Origin: PALSA-607 sp036501485
GTDB lineage: Bacteria; Actinomycetota; Actinomycetes; Acidothermales; Acidothermaceae
Direction of reading: 5' to 3'
Assembly (NCBI GenBank): GCA_036501485.1
Contig: DASYAG010000102.1
Span: forward strand, 1 to 64,000
Length of the DNA: 64,000 bases
The notes below the pieces were generated by a model. It did not search any database, was not told the DNA's origin, and saw nothing but the letters and a program-made list of their open reading frames with translations. Each line of letters begins with the position of its first letter. Within the stretch, counting starts at the first letter, position 1. Below, piece after piece: positions 8,003 to 16,807 of this stretch. The translations under genes were made by a program, and so were the position numbers.

Positions 8003-9367
8003 CTACCGGGTTGTCGCCGGACCCGAATTCGTTGTCATCCACCGGTCAGGCATTCGCAACGCGCGGGCACGTTCGGCCCGCAGCACCTCGGCGTCGACAA
8101 TACGACGGCCCTCGCTGAGGTCGCGGTGGCGCAGCACCACATGAACAGGACCCTTGGTCGAGTCGACATGCACGGTGGCAAGTCGAAGCGCACGTTCCCA
8201 CGGCCCGACCGCCAAGCGGACGCTCTGGATCTTCTCGTGCCGCATCACCGCGTGCACCTTCGTCAGCAACCCGCTGCGCACGCTGACGACTGCATCGTCG
8301 GCACCTGCGCGATAGGTCCACCAAAGCAGCGGCGAGCGCCACTTCGCGCGTGCGGGCACCCCTGTCATGGGGACAGCGTCGATGTCGACATCGGGCAACG
8401 CCCGGCTGATCACCAGCAGCGCCTGTTCGCGCGAGCCCACTGGCAGGAGAACAGAATTGCGCTGGCGACCATCGTCGGCGCGATGTCCTGCGTAGCCGGC
8501 GATGTTCGCGTCGACCCGCACCCAACCGAAGAGCCGCCACATCAGCGGTTGCACGATGCGAACCGCCTGCACACGGCCGGGCGGCACAGTCTGCGCCCGC
8601 GTCTCGAAGAGACCGTGCCGCAGCCGTAGACCGTCAGGCGAATCGGCAACGGTGAATCCGAAGTGCTGTTGAATCGTCTGCCACACCGCACTGAAAACAC
8701 TGATGACGCCGGCCAGCGCGCCGGTAAAGACACCCGGATGCCGAGACGCGATCGCACCGGCAAGGAACGCGGCAACCCAGACGAAGCCGATCAACGCCGG
8801 CGTCGAGAGAAGGGCGCTACCCACGATCTGAGCGCCGGTGCAATGCACCAACGGTCGCTGTGGCGCTTCGGGCGTGCGATGGTCGAGTCCGGCCGCCATC
8901 GCGAGCAGGGCTGCCCGTAGTGCCTGCGCTTCGTCGAGCCGCAAGTAACCCAGCCGGACGCGACCCTCTGAACCCCCGGCCATGTCGAGCTTCAACTCGG
9001 CAAGTCCGAATGCGCGCGCGAGCAACGGCTGCACGATGTCGATGGCCTGCAACCTGTCGATGCGCACCTGGCGCGATCGCCGGAACAGCACGCCGGAGTC
9101 GATGTGCACCTCACCGCCTTCGATGGCGAATCTGGTGAATGCCCACGACAGCGCACTCGCGGCCAACCCAACGATCAAGACGCCAACGACGATCACCGGT
9201 AGCCACCATCCGGCGTGCCGAATCTTTTCGAGGTTGTAGGTACCGATCGCGGCTAACGAGACGAGCACCCGCGACGCGCGAACAATCGGCGTCAGTGGAT
9301 GCAGACGGCCACCGCGAGGTCGCCCGCCCTGATCAAGAGGCGGCGCGTGCTCGCCCGGTGCCGTCAC
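8003..9367 (-). CDS. PH domain-containing membrane protein (YdbT-like)
   Basis: This 454-aa protein has several bacterial PH (DUF304-type) domains separated by membrane segments. A hydrophobic pair lies near residues 35-75, and a second pair near 185-225 (STPALIGFVWVAAFLAGAI). PH-type cores include VHIDSGVLFRRSRQVRIDRL (about 85-105) and a similar RHGLFETRAQTVPPGRVQAV further on. It overlaps the downstream end of its smaller PH partner by 4 nt. Such pairs are widespread in Gram-positives (YdbS/YdbT) and have been linked to stress and bacteriocin tolerance. No catalytic residues are evident. Confidence 0.82.
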   Translation of the reverse strand: MTAPGEHAPPLDQGGRPRGGRLHPLTPIVRASRVLVSLAAIGTYNLEKIRHAGWWLPVIVVGVLIVGLAASALSWAFTRFAIEGGEVHIDSGVLFRRSRQVRIDRLQAIDIVQPLLARAFGLAELKLDMAGGSEGRVRLGYLRLDEAQALRAALLAMAAGLDHRTPEAPQRPLVHCTGAQIVGSALLSTPALIGFVWVAAFLAGAIASRHPGVFTGALAGVISVFSAVWQTIQQHFGFTVADSPDGLRLRHGLFETRAQTVPPGRVQAVRIVQPLMWRLFGWVRVDANIAGYAGHRADDGRQRNSVLLPVGSREQALLVISRALPDVDIDAVPMTGVPARAKWRSPLLWWTYRAGADDAVVSVRSGLLTKVHAVMRHEKIQSVRLAVGPWERALRLATVHVDSTKGPVHVVLRHRDLSEGRRIVDAEVLRAERARALRMPDRWMTTNSGPATTR

Positions 9368-9861
9368 AGCCCGGCCGACTGCGACTCGCCGAGCGCCGCG
9401 AGTCGGTCACGCAACCGAGTGGATTCGGCCGCCGTGAGGCCGCGGATGCGCGCATCGGTGCCGGCCGACGCCGTGTGCAATCGCACGGTCGAGATGCCGA
9501 ACTTGCGTTCAACCGGACCGGCCGTCACATCGACGAGTTGCATACGGCCATACGGGACGACGACGAGCCGGCGCCACATGACACCGTGCGTTACAAGCAA
9601 ATCGGAACCACGCTCTGCGTATCCCCACGAGTCGTAGTTGCGGCCGATGACGATATAGGCGGCGACGCAGATCGCAAGCACCACGACGACCGCAATAACG
9701 GCAGCCAACACCGAACCAGCGATCACCGACAGGACTGCTGCCACCAGTGCCACGAGCACGCCCACTGCGGCAAGCAACGCCCGGCGCATCGTGCGCAGCT
9801 TGACGGAGACGCGCACCCAACTCTCGACCGGCGAGGCGAAGGCTTCCTGCATGGCATTCAC
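9364..9861 (-). CDS. PH domain-containing membrane protein (YdbS-like)
   Basis: This 165-aa protein has two adjacent hydrophobic helices at about residues 27-72, then one bacterial PH domain with YAERGSDLLVTHGVMWRRLVV and VPYGRMQLVDVTAGP. It is the short partner of the following PH protein, with which it overlaps (GTGA). A GTG at 9861 and an in-frame ATG at 9853 are both possible starts, and neither has a strong ribosome binding site. Function is unknown, probably membrane associated. Confidence 0.83.
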   Translation of the reverse strand: MNAMQEAFASPVESWVRVSVKLRTMRRALLAAVGVLVALVAAVLSVIAGSVLAAVIAVVVVLAICVAAYIVIGRNYDSWGYAERGSDLLVTHGVMWRRLVVVPYGRMQLVDVTAGPVERKFGISTVRLHTASAGTDARIRGLTAAESTRLRDRLAALGESQSAGL

Positions 9862-9882
9862 AGTAGCGCCGCACTGATCCGG

Positions 9883-10332
9883 CTAACGGCCGCGCTCATC
9901 GGGCTCCCGTGGTACGCGGCAGCTGTATTCGAGGAAGAGCGCAGCGCCGACCAAGGCAAGTGAGGCAACCACGCTGAGCCCGCTCGCGCGGCTGTCGTCG
10001 TTGACTCGCGGATTTCCGAGCTTGCTCAGGGTGTAGATGAGGAATCCGCCGTACAGGCCGGCGATGATGGCGGCCGCATGACTGCTGGCTTTCGCGAGCA
10101 CCGCGAGCTTGGCGACAAACAGCGGCTCGAGCGGCCGGTTGGCGGGGTTGCGCAGTCGCGAGCGAACCGAGAATCCGTACATCATCTCGAAACCGGCGAG
10201 GAGGACCAGAGAGATCGGCCCGACGATCGGCAGCGCGGGTAGCGAGCTGTAAAAGGCGCGGACCAGCAGCCAGCTGATGAGGCCCACAGCGACAGCGATC
10301 GCAGCAAGTATCGATGTGCGAGTAGGTGTCAT
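9883..10332 (-). CDS. DUF3180 domain-containing membrane protein
   Basis: This 149-aa protein has four predicted membrane helices (about residues 8-26, 34-52, 78-102 and 118-135) and a short polar C-tail. The sequence PIVGPISLVLLAGFEMMYGFSVRSRLRNPANRPLEPLFVAKL carries the DUF3180 hallmarks. The family regularly follows folK in actinobacterial folate operons, as here, with a 4-nt overlap. No molecular function is known. Confidence 0.88.
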   Translation of the reverse strand: MTPTRTSILAAIAVAVGLISWLLVRAFYSSLPALPIVGPISLVLLAGFEMMYGFSVRSRLRNPANRPLEPLFVAKLAVLAKASSHAAAIIAGLYGGFLIYTLSKLGNPRVNDDSRASGLSVVASLALVGAALFLEYSCRVPREPDERGR

Positions 10333-10847
10333 GTGCCGAGACCCGCATCAGGAGGTCGGGGCACCAAAAGCGCGGGCGCATCGAGCCGACGAACACCATC
10401 GGCGCCGAGCACGACAGCTTGCTCGGCCAGTGTTCCGCGACCGTCGATGAAGCCGTCCGGTTCGAGCTCCAGCCACGGCAAGACGACGAAGGCCCGCTCG
10501 TGCGCGCGCGGGTGCGGCAGTGTCAGCTGCGGATCGTCGCTGCGCTCATCGCCATAGGCCAGCACATCGACGTCCAGCGTTCGAGGGCCCCAGTGCTCAA
10601 GCCGAACGCGACCGGCGGCCGCCTCAAGAGAATGCGCAACATCTAGCAAGTCAGTTGCCGAAAGGTCGGTGTCGATGAGCACGACCGCGTTGTAGAAGTC
10701 CGGTTGCATGGGGCCGCCGACGGGCGCAGTCTCGTAGATAGCTGACACAGCAACGATCTGGGTCTGCGCAGCGAGTCCGTCGAGCGCCGCCTGTAGCGTC
10801 GCCGCACGATCGCCAAGGTTCGCGCCGAACGCAAGCACCGCTCTCAT
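10329..10847 (-). CDS. folK: 2-amino-4-hydroxy-6-hydroxymethyldihydropteridine pyrophosphokinase
   Basis: This 172-aa HPPK transfers pyrophosphate from ATP to hydroxymethyl-dihydropterin. Motifs are AFGANLGDRAATLQAAL, ETAPVGGPMQPDFYNAVV, the metal/ATP loop WGPRTLDVDVLAYGD and LPHPRAHERAFVVLPWLEL. It overlaps folB upstream and the DUF3180 gene downstream by 4 nt each, which marks it as an internal operon gene. Confidence 0.96.
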   Translation of the reverse strand: MRAVLAFGANLGDRAATLQAALDGLAAQTQIVAVSAIYETAPVGGPMQPDFYNAVVLIDTDLSATDLLDVAHSLEAAAGRVRLEHWGPRTLDVDVLAYGDERSDDPQLTLPHPRAHERAFVVLPWLELEPDGFIDGRGTLAEQAVVLGADGVRRLDAPALLVPRPPDAGLGT

Positions 10848-11227
10848 GCATCCGTCTTAGCGTGTGGGGTTTGGGTGCGCACGATGGTGACGACCACATC
10901 ATCGAACGTGAGCGGAATCGGCGCCGCGGGCTTGTGCACGCTGACCTCGACCGACGTGACACATGGATCCGCCAGACACGCCGTCGCGATGCGGTCGGCC
11001 AGTGTCTCGAGCAGATTCACCGGCTCGCCCGACACGATCGCGGCAATAGTGAGGGCGAGCGCGCCGTAGTCGGTCGTGTCGGCGAGGTCGTCGGATTGCG
11101 CGGCTGCCGAAATGTCGACGTCGAGTGCAACGTCGACGACGAAATCCTGACCCTCGGCGCGTTCGTACTCGAACACGCCATGGTGCCCGCGGACCAGCAA
11201 GCCGCGCAGTTCTATCCGATCGCTCAT
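10844..11227 (-). CDS. folB: Dihydroneopterin aldolase
   Basis: This 127-aa enzyme converts dihydroneopterin to hydroxymethyl-dihydropterin and glycolaldehyde. The sequence IELRGLLVRGHHGVFEYERAEGQDFVVDV and DTTDYGALALTIAAIVSGEPVNLLETLADRIA match the family throughout. The ATG at 11227 overlaps the folP stop (ATGA) and has GGAGC a few nt upstream. An in-frame upstream codon at 11239 is less likely. A FolB-FolK order is typical. Confidence 0.95.
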   Translation of the reverse strand: MSDRIELRGLLVRGHHGVFEYERAEGQDFVVDVALDVDISAAAQSDDLADTTDYGALALTIAAIVSGEPVNLLETLADRIATACLADPCVTSVEVSVHKPAAPIPLTFDDVVVTIVRTQTPHAKTDA

Positions 11228-12066
11228 AGCCTGCTCCATCGCGCCGCGACGCGCACGGCGTCGACGTCCGCGACGACGTCATGGACCCGCACTGCCCACG
11301 CGCCCGCGGCGGCCGCCAACGCCGTAACGGCCGAACTTGCGTGGTCACGTTCGGCAGGAGGTCGCGGCGCGCCGTCAACCGAGAGCAGCCGCCCAAGGAA
11401 TGCCTTCCGCGAAGCGCCAATCAACACCGGACGGTCAAGAGACATCAATACGTCGAGGTGACGAAGCAACGCCCAGTTGTCGTCACCGTCAGGACTCTTA
11501 GCGAAGCCCAGGCCAGGATCGAGGACAAGCTGGTCAACGCTCGCGCCAGCTTCGACTATCGCCGCGATGCGACCGTTGAGTTCACGCCGGACGTCATCGA
11601 CAACGTCGTCGTATGTGGCGCGTTTCTGCATGTCGGCACTATGCCCTCGCCAATGCATGACGACAAACGGCAAGCCGGACGACGCGATGAACGGCACCAT
11701 CGCCGGGTCTGCGAGGCCGCCACTGACGTCATTGACCAACACGGCGCCGGCATCGACAGCTTGGTGTGCGACATCGGCATGCATCGTGTCGACACTGACA
11801 ACCGCGCCGGCCGCCGCGAGCTTGTCGATGACGGGAATTACCCGACGCAACTCCTCCTGCGCGTCGACCCGCACCGCGCCGGGTCGGGTCGACTCCCCGC
11901 CGACATCGACGATGTCGGCCCCGGCCTCCATCAGTTCGAGCCCGTGCTCGATCGCAGCGTCGGCGTCAAACCATTGGCCGCCGTCAGAAAACGAGTCGGG
12001 CGTGACGTTCACGACGCCCATCACCCGGCAGCGACCCAAGTCGGGAAAGCCCACCAACCGGCTCAC
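11224..12066 (-). CDS. folP: Dihydropteroate synthase
   Basis: This 280-aa TIM-barrel enzyme condenses hydroxymethyl-dihydropterin pyrophosphate with p-aminobenzoate and is the target of sulfonamides. Motifs are VMGVVNVTPDSFSDGG, DVGGESTRPGA, LVNDVSGG, LDPGLGFAKS and LIGASRKAFLG. The GTG at 12066 overlaps the upstream DUF2156 gene stop (GTGA). The frame stays open 19 codons further, but that N-terminus would be foreign to the family. Confidence 0.96.
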   Translation of the reverse strand: MSRLVGFPDLGRCRVMGVVNVTPDSFSDGGQWFDADAAIEHGLELMEAGADIVDVGGESTRPGAVRVDAQEELRRVIPVIDKLAAAGAVVSVDTMHADVAHQAVDAGAVLVNDVSGGLADPAMVPFIASSGLPFVVMHWRGHSADMQKRATYDDVVDDVRRELNGRIAAIVEAGASVDQLVLDPGLGFAKSPDGDDNWALLRHLDVLMSLDRPVLIGASRKAFLGRLLSVDGAPRPPAERDHASSAVTALAAAAGAWAVRVHDVVADVDAVRVAARWSRL

Positions 12067-13886
12067 GCTGCAGGGCCAAGCCGCATCAGCTTGCGCAGCT
12101 GGCGAATGCGCGGGTGCGGCCACACGATGAAGGCCTCTGCCTCGAGCGCGGCGATGGCGATACGAGGCAGGTCACTGGCGCCCGGGAAGACGATGTAGCG
12201 CGGCTGCCACTCCGGCTGGAACTTCGCGTTGAAGCGGTACAGCGATTCGATCTGGAACCAGCGCGACGCGAAGACGAGGATCGCTCGCCACGCCCTGATG
12301 ACGGGTCCGGCGCCGAGTCGGCCGCCGCGCTCGAGCGCCGACCGGAACACCGCGAAGTTCAGCGACATTCGGGTGACACCGAGGCGAGGGCAAGCCCGCA
12401 GCGCCGCGGTGATCAGGTACTCGTTCAGTCCCGGGTCCGCGGACCGATCGCGACGCATCAGATCAAGTGAGAGACCGTCGGAGCCCCACGGTACGAAATA
12501 CAAAAACGCACGCAACATGCCGTCTTTCATGGCTGCGACTGCAACGCAATCGCCGTCGGCGGGATCACCGAGGCGACCAAGAGCCATCGAGTAGCCCCGT
12601 TCTGTTTCTGCGCCACGCCATGACTCGGCCTGCCGCCGGAACATCGTCGACATCTCAGGAGTCAGATCTCGCACCCGATAGATCTCGGCGGTGTAGCCCG
12701 CGCGCTCGACCCGGTTCACCATCTGTCGCACGTTGCGCATCGTGCGACCGTCGAGACTGAACTCGCCGACGTCGACAATGGCTTCGTCGCCGAACTCCAA
12801 CGCCGACATCTCGGTCTCGCGAGTCCAGACGTCACCACCGAGCTCGCTACACGCAAGCACCGCGGGCACCCAAGCGTGCCGCTCGGCCTCGATCATGAAT
12901 TCTTTGATGGCGCCCGGCCACGCCTCGGAGTCGCCTAACGGATCGCCCGTCGCGAGCATGACGCCGGACAGCACCCGATAGGCGATGCACGACTTCCTGG
13001 TCGCCGACCAGATGACGCTCTTGTCGCGGCGCAGCGCGAAGTAGCCGAGGGAGTCGAGTTCGCCGTTCTTGGTGAGCAGGTCGCGCATCTGCACTTCGTC
13101 GTCGACCCTCAGGCTCGCGCGAGGCTCGGCTGGGCGAAACAGCAGATAGACCGTCGTCAACGCGGTGAACGCGCCCATGGTGCCGAGCGTCCACGTGACG
13201 AGGTCGGAGGATCTGTCGTTGCGGAACTGGATGGGCCCGGAGATCCCGACCATTCCGTACAGCACGTGTTGCGCGACCGTGAAGAAACCGGCCGATCCGA
13301 CTACCTCGTTCGGCCGGACCTCGATGAGTAATGCGCCGACCACGAAGGTGCCGGCGGCAAGCCCGAGGAATGCCCACAACGCCAACCAGCGGGTGCGCGG
13401 ATCGCCAACGGCGAAGAACTCCTTGCGGTACAGCACGAGCGCGATGACGAACACCGCGTCGAGCGGGAGCCAACCGATGGTCTCGCGCCAGGTGATCGGC
13501 CCGTGCACGATGTGCAACGTCGCGGTGAGGAGGAGGATCGCGACAACTGCGCGCCACGCCCGTCGCTTGCGTCGGCGAAGTGCGTGCGAAAGCAAGATGA
13601 GCAACGCGCCCGCGACGACCAGCGTCGCGCCGACAGCGCCATGCACCACTGCCGGGTCAATCTTGCCCGGTAGCACGTGGTTGATGACTTTGACGCGTTC
13701 CCACAGGTGCGGGCGTACGACCATCGCGATGTCGCGCACGCCCAGCAAGAACGTCAAGATACCGGCGACGAGCGGCACCCAGCGCCGACGCGACCGACGC
13801 TCCCCGATCGCGTGAGCCGGTCGCCAGGACGGCACGGCCGTCTTCTCGGCGGTCGTCACGCGCACAGGGGTCGGGTCTCCGATCAC
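12063..13886 (-). CDS. Phosphatidylglycerol lysyltransferase-like protein (DUF2156, LysX/MprF-type)
   Basis: This 607-aa protein has an N-terminal membrane part with about six or seven helices between residues 38 and 260. A cytosolic DUF2156 domain follows (about 280-600), the acyltransferase fold that adds lysine or another amino acid to phosphatidylglycerol in MprF and LysX. Features include LDSLGYFALRRDKSVIWS, YRVLSGVMLATGDPLGD and SLDLMRRDRSADPGLNEYLI. It equals LysX without its LysRS half. It is inserted between folE and folP and overlaps folP by 4 nt. GTG codons at 13886 and 13859 are both possible starts. The aminoacyl specificity cannot be read from sequence. Confidence 0.85.
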   Translation of the reverse strand: MIGDPTPVRVTTAEKTAVPSWRPAHAIGERRSRRRWVPLVAGILTFLLGVRDIAMVVRPHLWERVKVINHVLPGKIDPAVVHGAVGATLVVAGALLILLSHALRRRKRRAWRAVVAILLLTATLHIVHGPITWRETIGWLPLDAVFVIALVLYRKEFFAVGDPRTRWLALWAFLGLAAGTFVVGALLIEVRPNEVVGSAGFFTVAQHVLYGMVGISGPIQFRNDRSSDLVTWTLGTMGAFTALTTVYLLFRPAEPRASLRVDDEVQMRDLLTKNGELDSLGYFALRRDKSVIWSATRKSCIAYRVLSGVMLATGDPLGDSEAWPGAIKEFMIEAERHAWVPAVLACSELGGDVWTRETEMSALEFGDEAIVDVGEFSLDGRTMRNVRQMVNRVERAGYTAEIYRVRDLTPEMSTMFRRQAESWRGAETERGYSMALGRLGDPADGDCVAVAAMKDGMLRAFLYFVPWGSDGLSLDLMRRDRSADPGLNEYLITAALRACPRLGVTRMSLNFAVFRSALERGGRLGAGPVIRAWRAILVFASRWFQIESLYRFNAKFQPEWQPRYIVFPGASDLPRIAIAALEAEAFIVWPHPRIRQLRKLMRLGPAA

Positions 13887-13923
13887 AAGTCAAGAGTAGG
13901 CGGGGAAGGCTTGCGGAAAGGTG

Positions 13924-14514
13924 TCAGCGACCCGCGATTAGGCGCAGCGCTTCGGCCCTCGTCCGGTCCGACTCCCGAAATGCCCCACGGACAGCGGAGG
14001 TGACCGTCCGGGCACCTGGCTTGCGAACACCCCGCATCGACATGCACAGGTGTTCGCACTCGACCACGACGATGACCCCCCGCGGATCGAGGATCTCCTG
14101 CATCGCATCGGCAATCTGCGACGTCAACCGTTCTTGCACCTGGGGGCGCTTCGCAAACAGGTCGACCACCCGGGCGATTTTCGACAGTCCGGTGATCTCG
14201 CCTTTGACATTGGGGATGTAGCCGACGTGGGCGACCCCGTGGAACGGAACGAGGTGGTGTTCGCAGGTGCTGTAGATCTCGATGTCCTTCACGATGATCA
14301 TCTCGTCGTGGTCGGCATCGAACACTGTCGTAAGCACGTCGGAGGGGCGCTGCGTCAGCCCGGCGAACTGTTCCGCCATCGCTCGGGCCACCCGCGCCGG
14401 CGTCTTCACCAAGCCGTCGCGGGTTGGATCCTCACCGATGGCGATCAGAATCTCGCGGACGGCCGCCTCGATCCTGGGCAAATCGATCGTGGAGCCGTCG
14501 TGCTGGTCGGTCAC
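13924..14514 (-). CDS. folE: GTP cyclohydrolase I
   Basis: This 196-aa enzyme makes dihydroneopterin triphosphate from GTP, the entry step to folate. It has the zinc ligands in STCEHHLVPFHG, the GLSKIARVVDLFAKRPQVQE helix, and the second ligand region VVVECEHLCMSMRGVRKPGA. It starts with GTG at 14514, 5 nt after the ftsH stop, so it is probably read from the ftsH transcript. Confidence 0.97.
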   Translation of the reverse strand: MTDQHDGSTIDLPRIEAAVREILIAIGEDPTRDGLVKTPARVARAMAEQFAGLTQRPSDVLTTVFDADHDEMIIVKDIEIYSTCEHHLVPFHGVAHVGYIPNVKGEITGLSKIARVVDLFAKRPQVQERLTSQIADAMQEILDPRGVIVVVECEHLCMSMRGVRKPGARTVTSAVRGAFRESDRTRAEALRLIAGR

Positions 14515-14519
14515 CCGGA

Positions 14520-16622
14520 TCAGACCGCCGACGGCGGGCCGTCAAACGAGGAACCGTCAAACGAGGAGCCGTCGATGACCGGGTCAGAATCGGAATGGAT
14601 TCCAGCACCCGAGCCACCGTTGGAAGACACGCCATTCGAAGACACGCCATTGGTGTGGCCGGGGTCGGCGCCGCCGGAGGCGAGCACGGCGACCTCACGA
14701 GGCGTCATGACCGGGGCCTTGTCGGACGGCTGGCGCTTGCCGTAGCCGGTGTAGGAGCCGCGATGCGGGCGCTTCTGGACGCGAGCGAAGATCCGCAGGA
14801 CCTCGTCCTTTTGCAGCGTCTCCTTCTCCATCAACTCGAGCACCAAGTCGTCGAGTACGTCGCGGTATTCAACGAGAATTTCCCACGCCTCGTCGTGAGA
14901 GCTCTCGATGAGCCGGCGCACTTCGTCGTCGATCGTCGAGGCAATTTCCTCGGAGTAGTCGCGCTGGTGTCCCATGTCGCGACCGAGGAAGACCTCGCCG
15001 TTCTCCTGACCGAACTTGCGGGCGCCGAGCTTCTCGCTCATGCCGTACTGGGTAATCATGTTGCGGGCGATGGACGTCGCCTTCTCGATGTCGTTCGCGG
15101 CACCGGTCGTCGGCTCGTGGAAGACAAGCTCCTCAGCGGTCCGGCCGCCAAGCAGCATCGCGAGCTGGTCCATCATTTCGGCACGGGTGACCAGGAACTT
15201 GTCTTCGGTCGGCAACGAGAGCGTGTACCCGAGCGCGCGACCGCGCGGCAGGATCGTCACCTTGTGCACCGGGTCGGCGTTGGGCAACGCGTGACCGACG
15301 AGAGCGTGGCCGCCCTCGTGGTAGGCGATGATCTTCTTTTCCTTCTCGCCCATGATGCGGCTCTTGCGTTCGGGGCCGGCCATCACGCGGTCGATGGCCT
15401 CTTCAAGGGTGAGCATGTCGATCTGCTTGCGGTCGTGGCGAGCGGTGAGCAGCGCGGCCTCGTTGATGACGTTCGCGAGGTCGGCGCCGGTGAAGCCTGG
15501 CGTGCGGCGCGCAATGACGTCGAGGTCGACGTCGCCCTCGAACGGCTTGCCCTTGGCGTGCACCCGCAGGATGCCCTTGCGGCCTTCCATGTCAGGACGG
15601 TCGACGACGATCTGGCGGTCGAAGCGGCCCGGGCGCAACAGGGCCGGGTCGAGGATGTCGGGACGGTTGGTCGCGGCAATCAAGATGACGCCGCCCTTCA
15701 CGTCGAAGCCGTCCATCTCGACCAGCAGCTGGTTCAGGGTCTGCTCGCGCTCGTCGTGACCGCCGCCTAGTCCGGCGCCGCGATGCCGACCGACAGCGTC
15801 GATCTCGTCGATGAAGATGATCGCCGGGGCGTTCTCCTTCGCCTGAGTGAACAGGTCGCGTACTCGCGAGGCGCCCACACCAACGAACATCTCCACGAAG
15901 TCGGAACCTGAAATCGAATAGAACGGGACGCCGGCCTCGCCGGCCACCGCCCGCGCCAGCAACGTCTTGCCGGTGCCGGGGGGGCCGTACAGCAGCACGC
16001 CCTTGGGAATCTTCGCGCCGATCGCCTGGAACTTCGCCGGATTCTCCAGAAATTCCTTGATTTCGACCAACTCTTCAATCGCCTCGTCAGCGCCTGCGAC
16101 GTCAGCGAAGGTGGTCTTCGGGGTGTCCTTGCTGATCAGCTTCGCCTTGGACTTGCCGAAGTTCATGACCCGCGAGCCGCCGCCCTGCATCTGCGTCAGC
16201 ATGAAGATCATCAGGCCGACGAGCAGCAGGATCGGCAACGCGTTCAGCAGGATCTCGAGCAGCAGGCTCGTGTGGCTGACCTTGACCGTGTAGAGCTTCG
16301 TGGGGTCGAGCTTCTTCTGGGCGGCAACGGCGTCGAGTTGGTTCTCCAGCTGGAGCTCCTGGTCGGGCGCGATCGAAGCTTGAATCTTGGTGGTCGGGTT
16401 CTTGCCGGCGGTTGGCGTGTTCAGCGTGAGTTGGACGGTCTGTTCCTTGTCGTGGAACACCGCCTGGGAAACGTTGCCGGACGCGATGTTGGCCACGACC
16501 TGCGACGTCGACACTGACCGGTAGGAGCTGCCGCTGCTCCACAGTCCGTTGAGCAGGACGAGGAACACGACAATAAGAAGGACCCAGAACAACGGGCCAC
16601 GTGCATACCGTTTCACGTTCAT
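14520..16622 (-). CDS. ftsH: ATP-dependent zinc metalloprotease FtsH
   Basis: This 700-aa membrane-anchored AAA+ protease degrades misfolded membrane and regulatory proteins. Two membrane segments (about 9-26 and 119-144) flank an extracytoplasmic domain. Walker A is GPPGTGKT at 213-220 and Walker B is IIFIDEIDA. The second region of homology includes RPGRFDRQIVVDRPD, and the zinc site is HEGGH at about 435-439. The C-terminal tail (about 620-700) is low complexity and contains two 5-residue tandem repeats (NGVSS twice, FDGSS twice) encoded by 15-bp duplications. It lies between hpt and folE. Confidence 0.98.
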   Translation of the reverse strand: MNVKRYARGPLFWVLLIVVFLVLLNGLWSSGSSYRSVSTSQVVANIASGNVSQAVFHDKEQTVQLTLNTPTAGKNPTTKIQASIAPDQELQLENQLDAVAAQKKLDPTKLYTVKVSHTSLLLEILLNALPILLLVGLMIFMLTQMQGGGSRVMNFGKSKAKLISKDTPKTTFADVAGADEAIEELVEIKEFLENPAKFQAIGAKIPKGVLLYGPPGTGKTLLARAVAGEAGVPFYSISGSDFVEMFVGVGASRVRDLFTQAKENAPAIIFIDEIDAVGRHRGAGLGGGHDEREQTLNQLLVEMDGFDVKGGVILIAATNRPDILDPALLRPGRFDRQIVVDRPDMEGRKGILRVHAKGKPFEGDVDLDVIARRTPGFTGADLANVINEAALLTARHDRKQIDMLTLEEAIDRVMAGPERKSRIMGEKEKKIIAYHEGGHALVGHALPNADPVHKVTILPRGRALGYTLSLPTEDKFLVTRAEMMDQLAMLLGGRTAEELVFHEPTTGAANDIEKATSIARNMITQYGMSEKLGARKFGQENGEVFLGRDMGHQRDYSEEIASTIDDEVRRLIESSHDEAWEILVEYRDVLDDLVLELMEKETLQKDEVLRIFARVQKRPHRGSYTGYGKRQPSDKAPVMTPREVAVLASGGADPGHTNGVSSNGVSSNGGSGAGIHSDSDPVIDGSSFDGSSFDGPPSAV
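14541..14570. repeat. 15-bp tandem duplication at the ftsH 3' end
   Basis: Two copies of GTCAAACGAGGANCC lie side by side, 14 of 15 bases identical, about 20 bp from the ftsH stop. They encode the FDGSS repeats of the FtsH tail. The unit is a multiple of three, so the frame is kept. Confidence 0.9.
14622..14651. repeat. Second 15-bp tandem duplication in the ftsH tail
   Basis: Two adjacent copies of a GAAGACACGCCATT-containing 15-mer encode NGVSS twice in the FtsH C-terminal tail. This is an independent duplication about 50 bp from the one nearer the stop codon. Confidence 0.88.
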
Positions 16623-16784
16623 GGATGCGGAGCGAAAGCTCCGTCCCTCCTACCGAATCGACGCGCTACCGACATCTCGTACCACCCTCGACGGTACACC
16701 GCGAGAGATGCGTTCACCCACAGCCGAATGCCCGAGGCGCTACACACCCAAGCGCCTACCGCCGACTGCATAACCCCTAGCGAC

Positions 16785-16802
16785 CCTCGGTCGTTCCCGA
16801 GG
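16785..16802 (-). terminator. Weak hairpin after hpt
   Basis: CCTCGG and CCGAGG form a 6-bp stem with a 6-nt loop, a few nt past the hpt stop on the minus strand. There is no clear U-run. It may be a weak terminator in the 185-nt gap between hpt and ftsH, which must also contain the ftsH leader. Confidence 0.3.
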
Positions 16803-16807
16803 TACCG

